Positions 8,382 to 15,893 of a stretch of 31,334 nt of DNA are shown here, one piece after another. The notes under the pieces are model-generated. The model did no database searches. It was not told the origin of the DNA and saw only the letters and a list, made by a program, of their open reading frames with translations. Origin of the DNA: DASSLY01 sp035689185 (lineage in GTDB: Bacteria > Actinomycetota > Actinomycetes > Actinomycetales > Dermatophilaceae); the NCBI GenBank assembly GCA_035689185.1, contig DASSLY010000030.1, positions 1 to 31,334 on the forward strand, given 5' to 3'. Both the position numbers and the translations under genes were made by a program. Position 1 is the first letter of the stretch. Every line of letters starts with the position of its first letter.

Positions 8382-9161
8382 GCGGTCGCGCAGCACCGGG
8401 AAGGACTGCCGGTAGGACTCGACCGCTGCCAGGTCCACCTCGGCACTGAGCACTTCCTGCTGCCCGCCCGCCTCCGCCAGCACTTTGCCGTCCGCGGCGA
8501 CCACCAGGCTGCGCCCGCCCATCTCGACCCCGGCATGGGTCCCGGCCGTGTTGCAGGCCAGCACCAGGCACTGGTTCTCCACCGCCCGGGCGCGGGCCAG
8601 CAGGGTCCAGTGCCCCACCCGGGCCGCCGGCCAGGCCGCCGGGATCACGAAGACGTGAGCACCCCGGTCCAGCTGGGCGCGGTACAGCTCGGGGAAGCGC
8701 AGGTCGTAGCAGGTCGACAGGCCGACCCTGGTGCCGAGCAGGTCGGCCACCACGATGTCGGCGCCTGCCTCCATCAGCGCCGGCTCCCCCTCGGCGAACC
8801 CGAACCGGTGAATCTTGCGGTAGGAGGCGACCTGCGACCCGTCCCGGTCGAAGACCAGGGCGGTGTTCCACAGCCACCTGCCCTCCGGGCCCGGTTCCCG
8901 GGACCGCTCGACGACCGACCCGGCATGCAGCACCACGCCCGCCTCGGCGGCGGCGGCGGCCATCGCGGTCGCGACCTCGCCGTCCGGCGACTGTGCGCGC
9001 TGGGCCCAGTCCCGGTAGGAGAACCCGCCCGCCGACCACAGCTCCGGCAGCACCACCAGGTCGTGTCCCGCCTGCTGGCGAACCAGGCCGGCCACCCGGG
9101 CGACCCGGTCCGCCAGACTCTCGGACTCGGCATACGCCAGCTGCACGAGCGCGACCCGCAC
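8373..9161 (-). CDS. Carbon-nitrogen hydrolase (nitrilase superfamily amidohydrolase)
   Basis: This 262-residue hydrolase of the nitrilase superfamily cleaves a C-N bond, usually of an amide, through a Glu-Lys-Cys triad. All three residues are visible: Glu40 in VVLPELW, Lys116 in YRKIHRF and Cys151 in LSTCYDLRFPELYR. The Cys motif resembles the omega-amidase/Nit2-like and general predicted amidohydrolase branch, not true nitrilases. I place the start at GTG 9161 because MRVALVQLAYA is the usual first beta strand and GAGGGGAG lies just upstream; an in-frame ATG at 9188 would overlap the preceding gene. Only one base separates this start from the stop of copD-ctaG, so the two are probably cotranscribed. 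The substrate is unknown. Confidence 0.9.
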   Translation of the reverse strand: MRVALVQLAYAESESLADRVARVAGLVRQQAGHDLVVLPELWSAGGFSYRDWAQRAQSPDGEVATAMAAAAAEAGVVLHAGSVVERSREPGPEGRWLWNTALVFDRDGSQVASYRKIHRFGFAEGEPALMEAGADIVVADLLGTRVGLSTCYDLRFPELYRAQLDRGAHVFVIPAAWPAARVGHWTLLARARAVENQCLVLACNTAGTHAGVEMGGRSLVVAADGKVLAEAGGQQEVLSAEVDLAAVESYRQSFPVLRDRRL

Positions 9162-9162
9162 G

Positions 9163-11214
9163 TCAGTCTCCCCTCGCGCGGCCGGCACGAGCGGCCAGCG
9201 CCGCGTTGTAGGCGCGCAGCTGCGCGTCGTCGTCCCGGTCCGCCTGCCGGTCCTGCCGCCGGCTTTCGGCGGCGTCCGCGCGCAGCCAGGCCACCGTCAC
9301 CAGGATCGCCAGCACCAGCGTGGGCACTTCGCCCACCCCCCAGGCGATGGCACCCCCGCGCTGCTGGTCGGCGAGCAGGTCGACCGGGTAGGGCAGGGCG
9401 AGCGCACGGTAGAAGTCCGGGGCCAGCAGGGTGGTCTGCGAGGTCAGCGCCACGCCGAAGAACGCGTGGAACGACACGGTCGCGAACAGCACCAGCAGCC
9501 GCAGCACCGGCGGCCACCGCCTTGGCCCGGGGTCGACCCCGACGAGCACCCACGCGAAGAGGTACCCGGTGAGCAGGAAGTGCACGATCATCAGGACGTG
9601 CCCGGTGTGGGTGGTGAGCGCGAGCTCGAACAAGCCGGTGTTGTAGAAGGCCACCAGGCTGGCGAAGAACAACGCGGCGGCCACCACCGGGTTGGCGAGA
9701 ACCGACAGGTATGTCGAGTGGACCAGTCCCAGCAGCAGCTCACGCGGGCCCAGGGTCCGGTCGGTCCGGGCCGGCAGGGCGCGCAGCGCCAGGGTCACCG
9801 GCGCGGCCAGCACCAGGAAGATCGGCACCACCATCGACAGCACCATGTGCATGGTCATGTGCATCGAGAACTGCAGCCGGCCGTAAACCCCCGGGGCGCC
9901 GCTGACCGCCCACAGGAACACCGCCCAGCCGCACGCCCACAGGACCGCCCGGCCCGCCGGCCACCGGTCGCCACGCCGGCGCAGCCGCACCACACCAGCC
10001 AGGTAGAGACCGACCGCCACCATCGCCACCGACAGCCAGAACCAGTCGACCCGCCAGACGGTGAACCAGGCGACGCCGTCCAGCGGACGGTCCGGAGCGG
10101 GATACCCGGTCAGGCTCAGCACCGGGGTCAGTGGCTGGCCGGGCGATTCCGGCACCGGCGAGGCGCTCCTGGACAGCGCCGCCGCCAGCCCGAACGCCGC
10201 GCCCATCACGACGACCTCGGCGAGCGCCAGCCGGGCGAACGCGCGGCCGCTTCCCTCGGCCAGCCGCGGCAGCACGGCCCGCCGCTGCCGCCACCCGGCG
10301 GCCCCCAGCGAAACCAGCGCGGCCACCTTGAGCACGACGAGCAGCCCGTATGTGGTGGCGAGGCCGCCGACGCCGCCGAGTCGCAGCCAGGCGTTGACCA
10401 CACCCGAGCCGGCGACGGCGGCGAAGCACCAGCCGGCGAGGACGGAGTACCGAGCGGCCGACACCGGCAGCGCGGGTCCCAGCGTCGGGCGCAGCAGGAC
10501 CAGCCCGAGCAGGCCCCCGACCCAGACCGATGAAGCGACCAGGTGGACGGTCAGCGAGTCGACCGCTGTGTCGTGGGCGGCGGAGCCGCCGGCGTGACCG
10601 GTGAGGGCGAGCGGCAACAGGGCGAGCACGGCCACCGCGGCCAGCGCGGCCATCGGCGTCCTCGTCCGTGCCAGCCCCGCACCGGTGGCGACGACGGCGG
10701 CCAGGACGGCGTTGAGGGCCAGGACGCGCAGCGGTTCCAGCGGCAGCGCCGACTGCAGCAGGGTCGCCCCGAACCCGGGGTCGGTCAGCGGCACGTTGGA
10801 GAAGTCCGCGAAGGTCAAGACGGTGGTCACCAGCCCCGCGAGCAGCCAGATCCCGGCGGCCACGGCGGCGCCCCGCGCCGCGACGATCCGCCGCCGGGTG
10901 GTCGGCGACTCCGGCACCACGAAGGCGGCCAGCACAAGCAGGCCCACCGTCGTCGCCGCCGCCAGGTCTCGCAGCACCCGCGCCACCGGCAGGCCGAACC
11001 GCACCACCGCCCCCGGGTCCGGGAACGGCGCCACGGGGGCGTCGAACGCCCCGCTCGCCAGGCCCGCCGGCAGCAGGACGGCGACCGCCACCAGCCCGGC
11101 CAGCCCGAGGAGCAAGCTAAGCCCGACGAGCATGCCGACGACGGAACCGGGGCGCGGGGTCGTCCTGCTCCCAGCCGACCCTTCCCGGGTCGGCGGCGAC
11201 GTCGGCGCGGCCAT
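9163..11214 (-). CDS. Fused copper-resistance CopD / cytochrome c oxidase assembly CtaG membrane protein
   Basis: The 683-residue polytopic membrane protein has two recognisable halves. The N-terminal half (about 25-420) contains a series of hydrophobic spans with AHDTAVDSLTVHLVASSVWVGG, as in CopD copper-uptake proteins. The C-terminal half has SGAPGVYGRLQFSMHMTMHMVLSMVVPIFLVLAAP and TTHTGHVLMIVHFLLTGYLFAWVLVGVDPGPRR, the His/Met-rich signature of CtaG_caa3 proteins. It probably handles copper delivery to cytochrome oxidase. Fusions of this size are usual in actinomycetes. The start is taken as ATG 11214 (MAAPTSPPTREGS); the frame stays open further upstream only through a repetitive Gly/Asp/Arg-coding minisatellite. 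TAGGGT (11222-11227) sits 7 nt before this ATG, indicating a leaderless transcript and supporting the start. The tail ends in a charged segment. Confidence 0.9.
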   Translation of the reverse strand: MAAPTSPPTREGSAGSRTTPRPGSVVGMLVGLSLLLGLAGLVAVAVLLPAGLASGAFDAPVAPFPDPGAVVRFGLPVARVLRDLAAATTVGLLVLAAFVVPESPTTRRRIVAARGAAVAAGIWLLAGLVTTVLTFADFSNVPLTDPGFGATLLQSALPLEPLRVLALNAVLAAVVATGAGLARTRTPMAALAAVAVLALLPLALTGHAGGSAAHDTAVDSLTVHLVASSVWVGGLLGLVLLRPTLGPALPVSAARYSVLAGWCFAAVAGSGVVNAWLRLGGVGGLATTYGLLVVLKVAALVSLGAAGWRQRRAVLPRLAEGSGRAFARLALAEVVVMGAAFGLAAALSRSASPVPESPGQPLTPVLSLTGYPAPDRPLDGVAWFTVWRVDWFWLSVAMVAVGLYLAGVVRLRRRGDRWPAGRAVLWACGWAVFLWAVSGAPGVYGRLQFSMHMTMHMVLSMVVPIFLVLAAPVTLALRALPARTDRTLGPRELLLGLVHSTYLSVLANPVVAAALFFASLVAFYNTGLFELALTTHTGHVLMIVHFLLTGYLFAWVLVGVDPGPRRWPPVLRLLVLFATVSFHAFFGVALTSQTTLLAPDFYRALALPYPVDLLADQQRGGAIAWGVGEVPTLVLAILVTVAWLRADAAESRRQDRQADRDDDAQLRAYNAALAARAGRARGD

Positions 11215-11221
11215 GTGGCCG

Positions 11222-11227
11222 ACCCTA
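11222..11227 (-). promoter_or_regulatory. Candidate leaderless -10 element of copD-ctaG
   Basis: TAGGGT on the minus strand fits the actinobacterial TANNNT -10 pattern and ends 7 nt before the ATG at 11214, so transcription would start at the start codon. No good ribosome-binding site is present, which agrees. Confidence 0.5.
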
Positions 11228-11460
11228 ACCGGCACCCACCGATCCCCCATCCGCCGTCCCCGTCCCCGTCTCCATCCGGACGACCCCCATCCCCATCCCG
11301 CCTGCCCGTCCCCGTCCCCGTCGCCATCCGGACGACCCCCATCCCCGTCCGGCCGTCCCCATCCGGCCGTCCTCATCCGGCCGTCCTCATCCGGCCGTCC
11401 CCCGTTCCCATCCGGCCGTCCGCCGTTCCCATCCGGCCGTCCCCCGTTCCCATCCCGACG
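11228..11460. repeat. C-rich minisatellite with G-quadruplex potential on the minus strand
   Basis: This gene-free stretch between copD-ctaG and marR consists almost entirely of short tandem units. CCATCCGGACGACCCCCATC occurs twice (near 11272 and 11324). A 14-bp unit CATCCGGCCGTCCT is repeated about three times from 11361. A 21-bp variant with CCCGTTC inserted repeats to about 11455. At 11284-11319 six C-runs of 3-5 bases are separated by 2-5 nt, so the minus strand carries a strong G-quadruplex pattern. I see no gene in it. Confidence 0.8.
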
Positions 11461-11498
11461 GAGTGGGCGGGTTCACAACGGGTGGGCCCGGTCCCCGC

Positions 11499-11527
11499 TT
11501 GACAAGCACTTGCTTGCAGCATACAAA
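11499..11527 (+). promoter_or_regulatory. marR-exporter promoter with embedded operator
   Basis: TTGACA (11499-11504) is a perfect -35, followed after 17 nt by TACAAA (11522-11527) as -10. A perfect inverted repeat CAAGCA-CT-TGCTTG (11503-11516) lies between them, where a bound repressor would block RNA polymerase. This is the expected site for autorepression by the MarR protein. Transcription would begin near 11534, exactly at the first in-frame GTG. Confidence 0.7.
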
Positions 11528-11533
11528 TGACTG

Positions 11534-12226
11534 GTGAAGCAGGGAGGCCATCCGGAGGGGACCCAGCCACCGGAGGGGACCCAGCGTCCGGAGGGGACCC
11601 AACGTCCAGGGGGAACCCAGCGTCCGGAGGGGACCCGACGACTGGAGGAGTCCCAGCGTCCGGATCAGCGCCCGCGACCTGACGAGGCCCAGCTCCCGGT
11701 GAGCCAGGAGACCGCCACTCGACTGTCGAACGACCTGATCGCGGTGCTGAAGCTGATGCACAGCCTGCGCCAGCACGCGCCCAGGCTGCACCCGGGAGCC
11801 GACGCCGCGGCATACCCGCTGCTCTTCAACCTCACGAACCAGCCGTTGCGGGTCTCGGTGCTGGCCGAGCGGGTGCATTCCGACGTGTCCACGGTGAGCC
11901 GCCAGGTGACCACGCTGGCCGCGCACGGGCTGGTCGAGAAGCTGCCTGACCCGGCGGACCGGCGCGCCTTCCTGGTGCGGCTGACCTCGCTGGCCGAGGA
12001 CCTGCTCGACCGGGTCCGCGAGCAGCGGGGGAGGTGGTTCGCCATGGTCCTCGACGGCTGGACCGAGGCCGAGGCCGCCGACTGCGTCGCCGTGCTGGAA
12101 CGGCTCACCGCAGGGCTCACCGCCTCCCGGGACCGGCTCGTCGAGCTGGACACCCACTCCTCCGCGCCGACCCTGTCGGTGCGCGCTGCTACACCTCAAC
12201 CCACGTCTGGCAAGGAGAACCCATGA
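11534..12226 (+). CDS. MarR-family transcriptional repressor with repetitive N-terminal extension
   Basis: A winged-helix MarR regulator that probably represses itself and the exporter downstream until a ligand binds. The core spans residues about 56-200: AAAYPLLFNLTNQPLRVSVLAERVHSDVSTVSRQVTTLAAHGLVEKL is the DNA-binding helix-turn-helix, followed by DPADRRAFLVRLT, the wing. With the GTG at 11534 the protein has 230 residues, 50-70 more than typical. The extra part is built from EGTQRP-like hexapeptides encoded by an 18-bp tandem repeat. An in-frame GTG at 11699 (MSQETATRLSND) would give a normal 175-residue protein but has only a weak ribosome-binding site. The promoter geometry favours a leaderless start at 11534, so I keep the longer form and leave the choice open. 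The stop overlaps the exporter's ATG (ATGA). Confidence 0.83.
   Translation: MKQGGHPEGTQPPEGTQRPEGTQRPGGTQRPEGTRRLEESQRPDQRPRPDEAQLPVSQETATRLSNDLIAVLKLMHSLRQHAPRLHPGADAAAYPLLFNLTNQPLRVSVLAERVHSDVSTVSRQVTTLAAHGLVEKLPDPADRRAFLVRLTSLAEDLLDRVREQRGRWFAMVLDGWTEAEAADCVAVLERLTAGLTASRDRLVELDTHSSAPTLSVRAATPQPTSGKENP
11551..11658 (+). repeat. 18-bp tandem repeat, six copies, within the 5' part of marR
   Basis: Six 18-bp units start at 11551, 11569, 11587, 11605, 11623 and 11641, with consensus TCCGGAGGGGACCCAGCG and a partial seventh after 11659. They keep the reading frame and encode hexapeptides close to P-E-G-T-Q-R. Copy number could vary between strains without breaking the frame. Confidence 0.85.
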
Positions 12227-14109
12227 CCTCGACCGCCGCTGAGCGCACCGGCGCACCGGCGAGTGCCGCCACGGCCACGCCCGAGCCACTGACCCATCGG
12301 CAGATCATGACCATCCTGGTCGGCCTGCTGATGGGGATGTTCCTGGCTGCGCTCGACCAGACCATCGTCGCCTCGGCCATGCGAGTCATCGCCGATGACC
12401 TCAAGGGGCTGTCGCAACAGGCCTGGGTGACCACGGCATACCTGATCACGGCCACGATCGTCACGCCGATCTACGGCAAGCTGTCCGACATCTACGGGCG
12501 GAAACGCTTCTTCGTCACCGCCATCACGATCTTCACGATCGGGTCCGCGCTGTGCACCCTGGCGACCTCGATCGGCACCCTCGCCGTCTACCGCGCGATC
12601 CAGGGCCTGGGGGCCGGCGGGCTGTTCTCGCTGGCACTGGCCATCATCGGCGACATCGTCCCGCCGCGTGAGCGGGCCAAGTACCAAGGCTACTTCCTGG
12701 CGGTGTTCGGCACGTCGAGCGTGCTCGGCCCGGTCATCGGCGGCTTCTTCGCCGGACAGGACAGCCTGCTCGGCGTCACCGGGTGGCGCTGGGTGTTCCT
12801 GGTGAACGTCCCGATCGCTGCGGCCGCGCTAGTGGTGGTCACGCGGACACTGCACCTGCGTCACCATCGGCTGGACCACCGCATCGACTGGTGGGGTGCG
12901 GCGACCCTGACGCTGGCCTTGGTGCCGTTGCTGCTCGTCATGGAGCAGGGGCGGGACTGGGGCTGGGGCTCGGCCTCCTCGATCGTGTGCTACGTCATCG
13001 GCGGTGTCGGGGCCATCGCCTTCCTCCTGGTCGAACGGTCACTGGGCGAGGAGGCCCTGCTGCCGCTGCGGCTGTTCCAGAACCGCACCGTGGGAGTGGC
13101 CTCGATCGGGTCGGTGTTCATCGGGATGGGGATGTTCGGCGCGCTCGTGTCGCTGCCGCTGTACCTGCAGATCGTCAAGGGAGCCAGCGCCACCCAGGCC
13201 GGGCTGATGCTGGTCCCGATGACGCTGGGCATCATGTCCGGCTCGATCATCTCCGGGCAGGTCACGTCGCGCACCGGCACCTACCGGCAGTTCCCCATCA
13301 TCGGGGCGGCGCTGCTGGCGGTGGCGCTATTCGTCTTCCACTACGTCGGCGCCGACACCCCGCTGTGGCAGGCCATGATCGTCATGGTCGTCCTCGGAGT
13401 CGGCCTCGGCTTCAACTTCCAGCCGCTGACGCTGGCGGTGCAGAACGCCGTCTCTCCCCGAGACATCGGGGTGGCCACGTCCAGCGCGACGTTCACCCGG
13501 CAGATCGGCGGCACCATCGGGACGGCGGTGTTCCTGTCGGTGCTGTTCTCCACCGTGCCGGACAGGCTGAGCCAGGCGTTCGCCCAGATCGCCCCAACCC
13601 CCGCCTTCCAGTCGGCGCTGCGCAACCCGACCGGCGACCCCGCGGCGAACCAGTCATTCATCTCCGGCCTGCAAGCCGCGAAGTCCGGGGGCAGCGCCAA
13701 CGCGTTCGGGTCGGCACTGAGCGACTCCTCGTTCATCAACCAGCTCGACCCCCGCCTGGCCCGGCCGTTCCTCGTCGGCTTCTCCGAAGCCATGGACAAC
13801 GTGTTCCTGATCGGCTCGTTCGTCATGGTGGCGGCGTTCTTCGTGCTCCTGTTCCTGCCGCACGTCGAGCTCCGGTCCGGCTCCTCCTACACCGAGCGCC
13901 AGCAGGACGCCGCCGCCGCAGAGGCCGGCGTGCCCGTCCCGGTGGCCGCGGTGGCCGACCCTGCGGTGACCGACGCGGCGGCGGCCGACCCGGCGGTGAC
14001 CGACGAGGTGGCGGCCGACGCGGCGCGGCCCGCTGCGTTCTCGCCGCGGCAAGACGCACCCGGCAACGGGAGCGGCGGGCGCCGGTACAGGGGGCGCCAC
14101 CGCTCGTAG
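12223..14109 (+). CDS. DHA2-family (EmrB/QacA-type) multidrug MFS exporter
   Basis: The 628-residue proton-coupled exporter has about 14 membrane spans. LDQTIVASAMRVIADDL near residue 45 is DHA2 motif D1, GKLSDIYGRKRF is MFS motif A between spans 2 and 3, and YRAIQGLGAGGLFSLALAIIGDIVPPRERAKYQG is the following motif B/C region. ATG at 12223 overlaps the marR stop (ATGA) and has AAGGAG 6 nt upstream, so it is translationally coupled to its regulator. A longer open frame to 12034 lies inside marR and is rejected. The last 70 residues are a cytosolic Ala/Asp/Val tail with DPAVTD-type repeats, absent from most family members. Substrates cannot be predicted; the MarR partner suggests toxic hydrophobic compounds. 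Confidence 0.93.
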   Translation: MTSTAAERTGAPASAATATPEPLTHRQIMTILVGLLMGMFLAALDQTIVASAMRVIADDLKGLSQQAWVTTAYLITATIVTPIYGKLSDIYGRKRFFVTAITIFTIGSALCTLATSIGTLAVYRAIQGLGAGGLFSLALAIIGDIVPPRERAKYQGYFLAVFGTSSVLGPVIGGFFAGQDSLLGVTGWRWVFLVNVPIAAAALVVVTRTLHLRHHRLDHRIDWWGAATLTLALVPLLLVMEQGRDWGWGSASSIVCYVIGGVGAIAFLLVERSLGEEALLPLRLFQNRTVGVASIGSVFIGMGMFGALVSLPLYLQIVKGASATQAGLMLVPMTLGIMSGSIISGQVTSRTGTYRQFPIIGAALLAVALFVFHYVGADTPLWQAMIVMVVLGVGLGFNFQPLTLAVQNAVSPRDIGVATSSATFTRQIGGTIGTAVFLSVLFSTVPDRLSQAFAQIAPTPAFQSALRNPTGDPAANQSFISGLQAAKSGGSANAFGSALSDSSFINQLDPRLARPFLVGFSEAMDNVFLIGSFVMVAAFFVLLFLPHVELRSGSSYTERQQDAAAAEAGVPVPVAAVADPAVTDAAAADPAVTDEVAADAARPAAFSPRQDAPGNGSGGRRYRGRHRS

Positions 14110-14125
14110 CTGGCCCAAGCTGCAT

Positions 14126-14225
14126 GGGCGCCAGCTCCGCGGCCGGGGCGCCAGCTCCGCGGCCGGCGCGCCAGCTCCGCGGCCGGGGCGTCAGTTCCGA
14201 GGCCGGGGCGCCAGCTCCGCGACCG
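14126..14225. repeat. 20-bp tandem repeat, five copies, between convergent genes
   Basis: Five head-to-tail units with consensus GGGCGCCAGCTCCGCGGCCG begin at 14126, 14146, 14166, 14186 and 14206. Copies one and two are identical; copy four has drifted most. They lie downstream of the exporter stop (14109) and before the E2 stop (14294). There are no spacers between units, so this is a minisatellite and not a CRISPR array. Each unit contains GGCGCC and CCGCGG palindromes. Confidence 0.88.
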
Positions 14226-14293
14226 GGCGTGCGTGTGCGCGAAATGCACGCGAGTCACGCGGCTGCGCCCGGCGGCCGGGTCCGGAGCGGGGT

Positions 14294-15874
14294 TCAGGCC
14301 CAGACCAGTGCCTGGCTCGGTCGCTCCAGCACGGCGGCAATGTCGGCCAGGAACCGCGACCCCAGCTCCCCGTCGATCAGCCGATGGTCGAACGACAGCG
14401 CCAACTGGGTCACCCAGCGCGGCCTGACCTTGCCCTTCACCACCCACGGCTGACGCCGGATCGCGCCGAAACACAGGATCGCGGCCTCGCCGGGCGGCAG
14501 GATCGGGGTGCCGGTGTCAATGCCGAACACCCCCACGTTGGTGATCGTGATCGACCCACCAGCCATGTCGGCCGGCTGCGTGCGTCCTTCCCGGGCGGTC
14601 GCGGTCAGCTCGGCCAGGGCTTCCGCGAGTTCCGGTAGGGACCGCCGGTCGGCGTCCTTGATGTTGGGCACGACCAGCCCGCGCGGGGTTGCCGCAGCGA
14701 TGCCCAGGTTGACGTAGCCCTTCTGCACGATCTCCTGGGCGTCCTCGTCCCAGGAAGCGTTCACCCCGGGATTGCGGGCGCATGCCAGGATCAGGGCCTT
14801 CGCCACCACCAGCAGCGGGCTGACCCGCACGTCGCGGAACTCCGGGTCTCCGCGCAGCCGCTCGACCAGCCGCATCGTCCTCGTCACGTCGACGGTCACG
14901 AACTCGGTCACGTGCGGGGCGGTGAACGCCGAGCGGACCATCGCCTGCGCGGTCAGCTTGCGCACCCCCCGGACGGGGACCCGCACCTCCCGCTCGACCT
15001 GGCCGACCCGCCGGTATGCCGGTCCGACGGCCCCTCCGGGTCCGACGGCCCCTCCCCGTCCGACGGCCTCTCCAGGCCCGCCCACCCCGGCCGGCTCCTT
15101 AGCGAGGAACGCCTCCACGTCGGCTCGAGTGACGATCTGGCCGGAGGCGGGGCTCACCTGCGCCAGGTCCACCCCGTGGTCCTTGGCGAACTTGCGCACC
15201 GGCGGCTTGGCCAGCACCGGGCCGCCCGAGGCCTCCTCGGACCTGTCGGAACCAGGGCGCGCTAGAACCCGCCCACCTTCTGACAACTCGGAGGGGGGAA
15301 GGGGTTTGCGGGGGCGCCGCCTGGCCTCCACCGTGCGCGGGCCGTATCCGACCAAGACGGCCACCCGGCCACCCGGCGCGGTGCCGCCGATCTTGCCCGC
15401 CTCGATCTCCCCGGCGCCGGTGTCGGCATCGGCACCCCCGGCAGCCCCGGTCACCCCCGTCCCGGCACCCCCGGCGCCGGCACCCCTGGCGGCCGCGGTC
15501 CCGGCACCCCCAGCGGCCGCGGTCCCGGCAGCCCCGGTCACCCCCGTCCCGGCACCCCCGGCAGCGGAAGCCCCGGTCGGTGCCGTCGACGACTCAACCG
15601 GACCGGCCGGCATACCGTTGGTCCCGTCCGCTCCGGTGTCCACGGAGATGATCGGCGTCCCGACAGGCACCGTCTCCCCCTCCGGCACCAGCAGCTCGGC
15701 GACCGTCCCGGCCCATGGCACGGGCAGCTCCACCAGCGACTTAGCCGTCTCGATCTCGACCACGATGTCGTTGACCTTGACCGCGTCGCCGGGCTTGACC
15801 CGCCACGACACGATCTCGGCCTCGACCAGCCCCTCACCGGGGTCGGGCAGGTTGAACGCCTTCACCGGGGCCAC
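14294..15874 (-). CDS. bkdB: Branched-chain alpha-keto acid dehydrogenase E2 (dihydrolipoamide acyltransferase)
   Basis: The 526-residue core subunit transfers the acyl group from E1 to CoA. Residues 1-80 are one lipoyl domain with the lipoylated Lys45 in EIETAKSLVE. A long Gly/Ala/Thr linker (about 85-140, from repeated DNA) follows. KPPVRKFAKDHGVDLAQV...IVTRADVEAFLAK (near 225-265) is the E1/E3-binding domain. The catalytic domain ends with LSFDHRLIDGELGSRFLADIAAVLERP, where DHRxxDG holds the active-site His and Asp. GTG 15874 has a strong GGAGGAG upstream and lies 19 nt from the E1beta stop, making it third in the operon. Subfamily assignment rests on the E1 partners; no E3 gene is in the window. 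Confidence 0.92.
   Translation of the reverse strand: MAPVKAFNLPDPGEGLVEAEIVSWRVKPGDAVKVNDIVVEIETAKSLVELPVPWAGTVAELLVPEGETVPVGTPIISVDTGADGTNGMPAGPVESSTAPTGASAAGGAGTGVTGAAGTAAAGGAGTAAARGAGAGGAGTGVTGAAGGADADTGAGEIEAGKIGGTAPGGRVAVLVGYGPRTVEARRRPRKPLPPSELSEGGRVLARPGSDRSEEASGGPVLAKPPVRKFAKDHGVDLAQVSPASGQIVTRADVEAFLAKEPAGVGGPGEAVGRGGAVGPGGAVGPAYRRVGQVEREVRVPVRGVRKLTAQAMVRSAFTAPHVTEFVTVDVTRTMRLVERLRGDPEFRDVRVSPLLVVAKALILACARNPGVNASWDEDAQEIVQKGYVNLGIAAATPRGLVVPNIKDADRRSLPELAEALAELTATAREGRTQPADMAGGSITITNVGVFGIDTGTPILPPGEAAILCFGAIRRQPWVVKGKVRPRWVTQLALSFDHRLIDGELGSRFLADIAAVLERPSQALVWA
15440..15562. repeat. Repeated segment encoding the E2 linker
   Basis: A 36-bp sequence occurs exactly twice, at 15440-15475 and 15527-15562. 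The DNA between the copies is made of related GGCACCCCC/GGTCCCGGCA units. On the minus strand it encodes Gly-Ala-Thr-Val runs in the flexible linker between the lipoyl and peripheral-subunit-binding domains. Confidence 0.8.
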
Positions 15875-15893
15875 GACTCTCCTCCCACGCGGA

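Noticed and set aside
11527..11682. A 51-codon ORF upstream of and overlapping marR
   Set aside because: Its frame is just another reading of the 18-bp repeat, and its ATG lies within the predicted -10 box, upstream of the likely transcript start.
12034..12222. Upstream extension of the DHA2 exporter
   Set aside because: It lies inside marR; ATG 12223 has AAGGAG and overlaps the marR stop, and the upstream residues are not transporter-like.
14126..14225. Possible CRISPR array
   Set aside because: The 20-bp units are directly adjacent with no spacers, and no cas genes are present.
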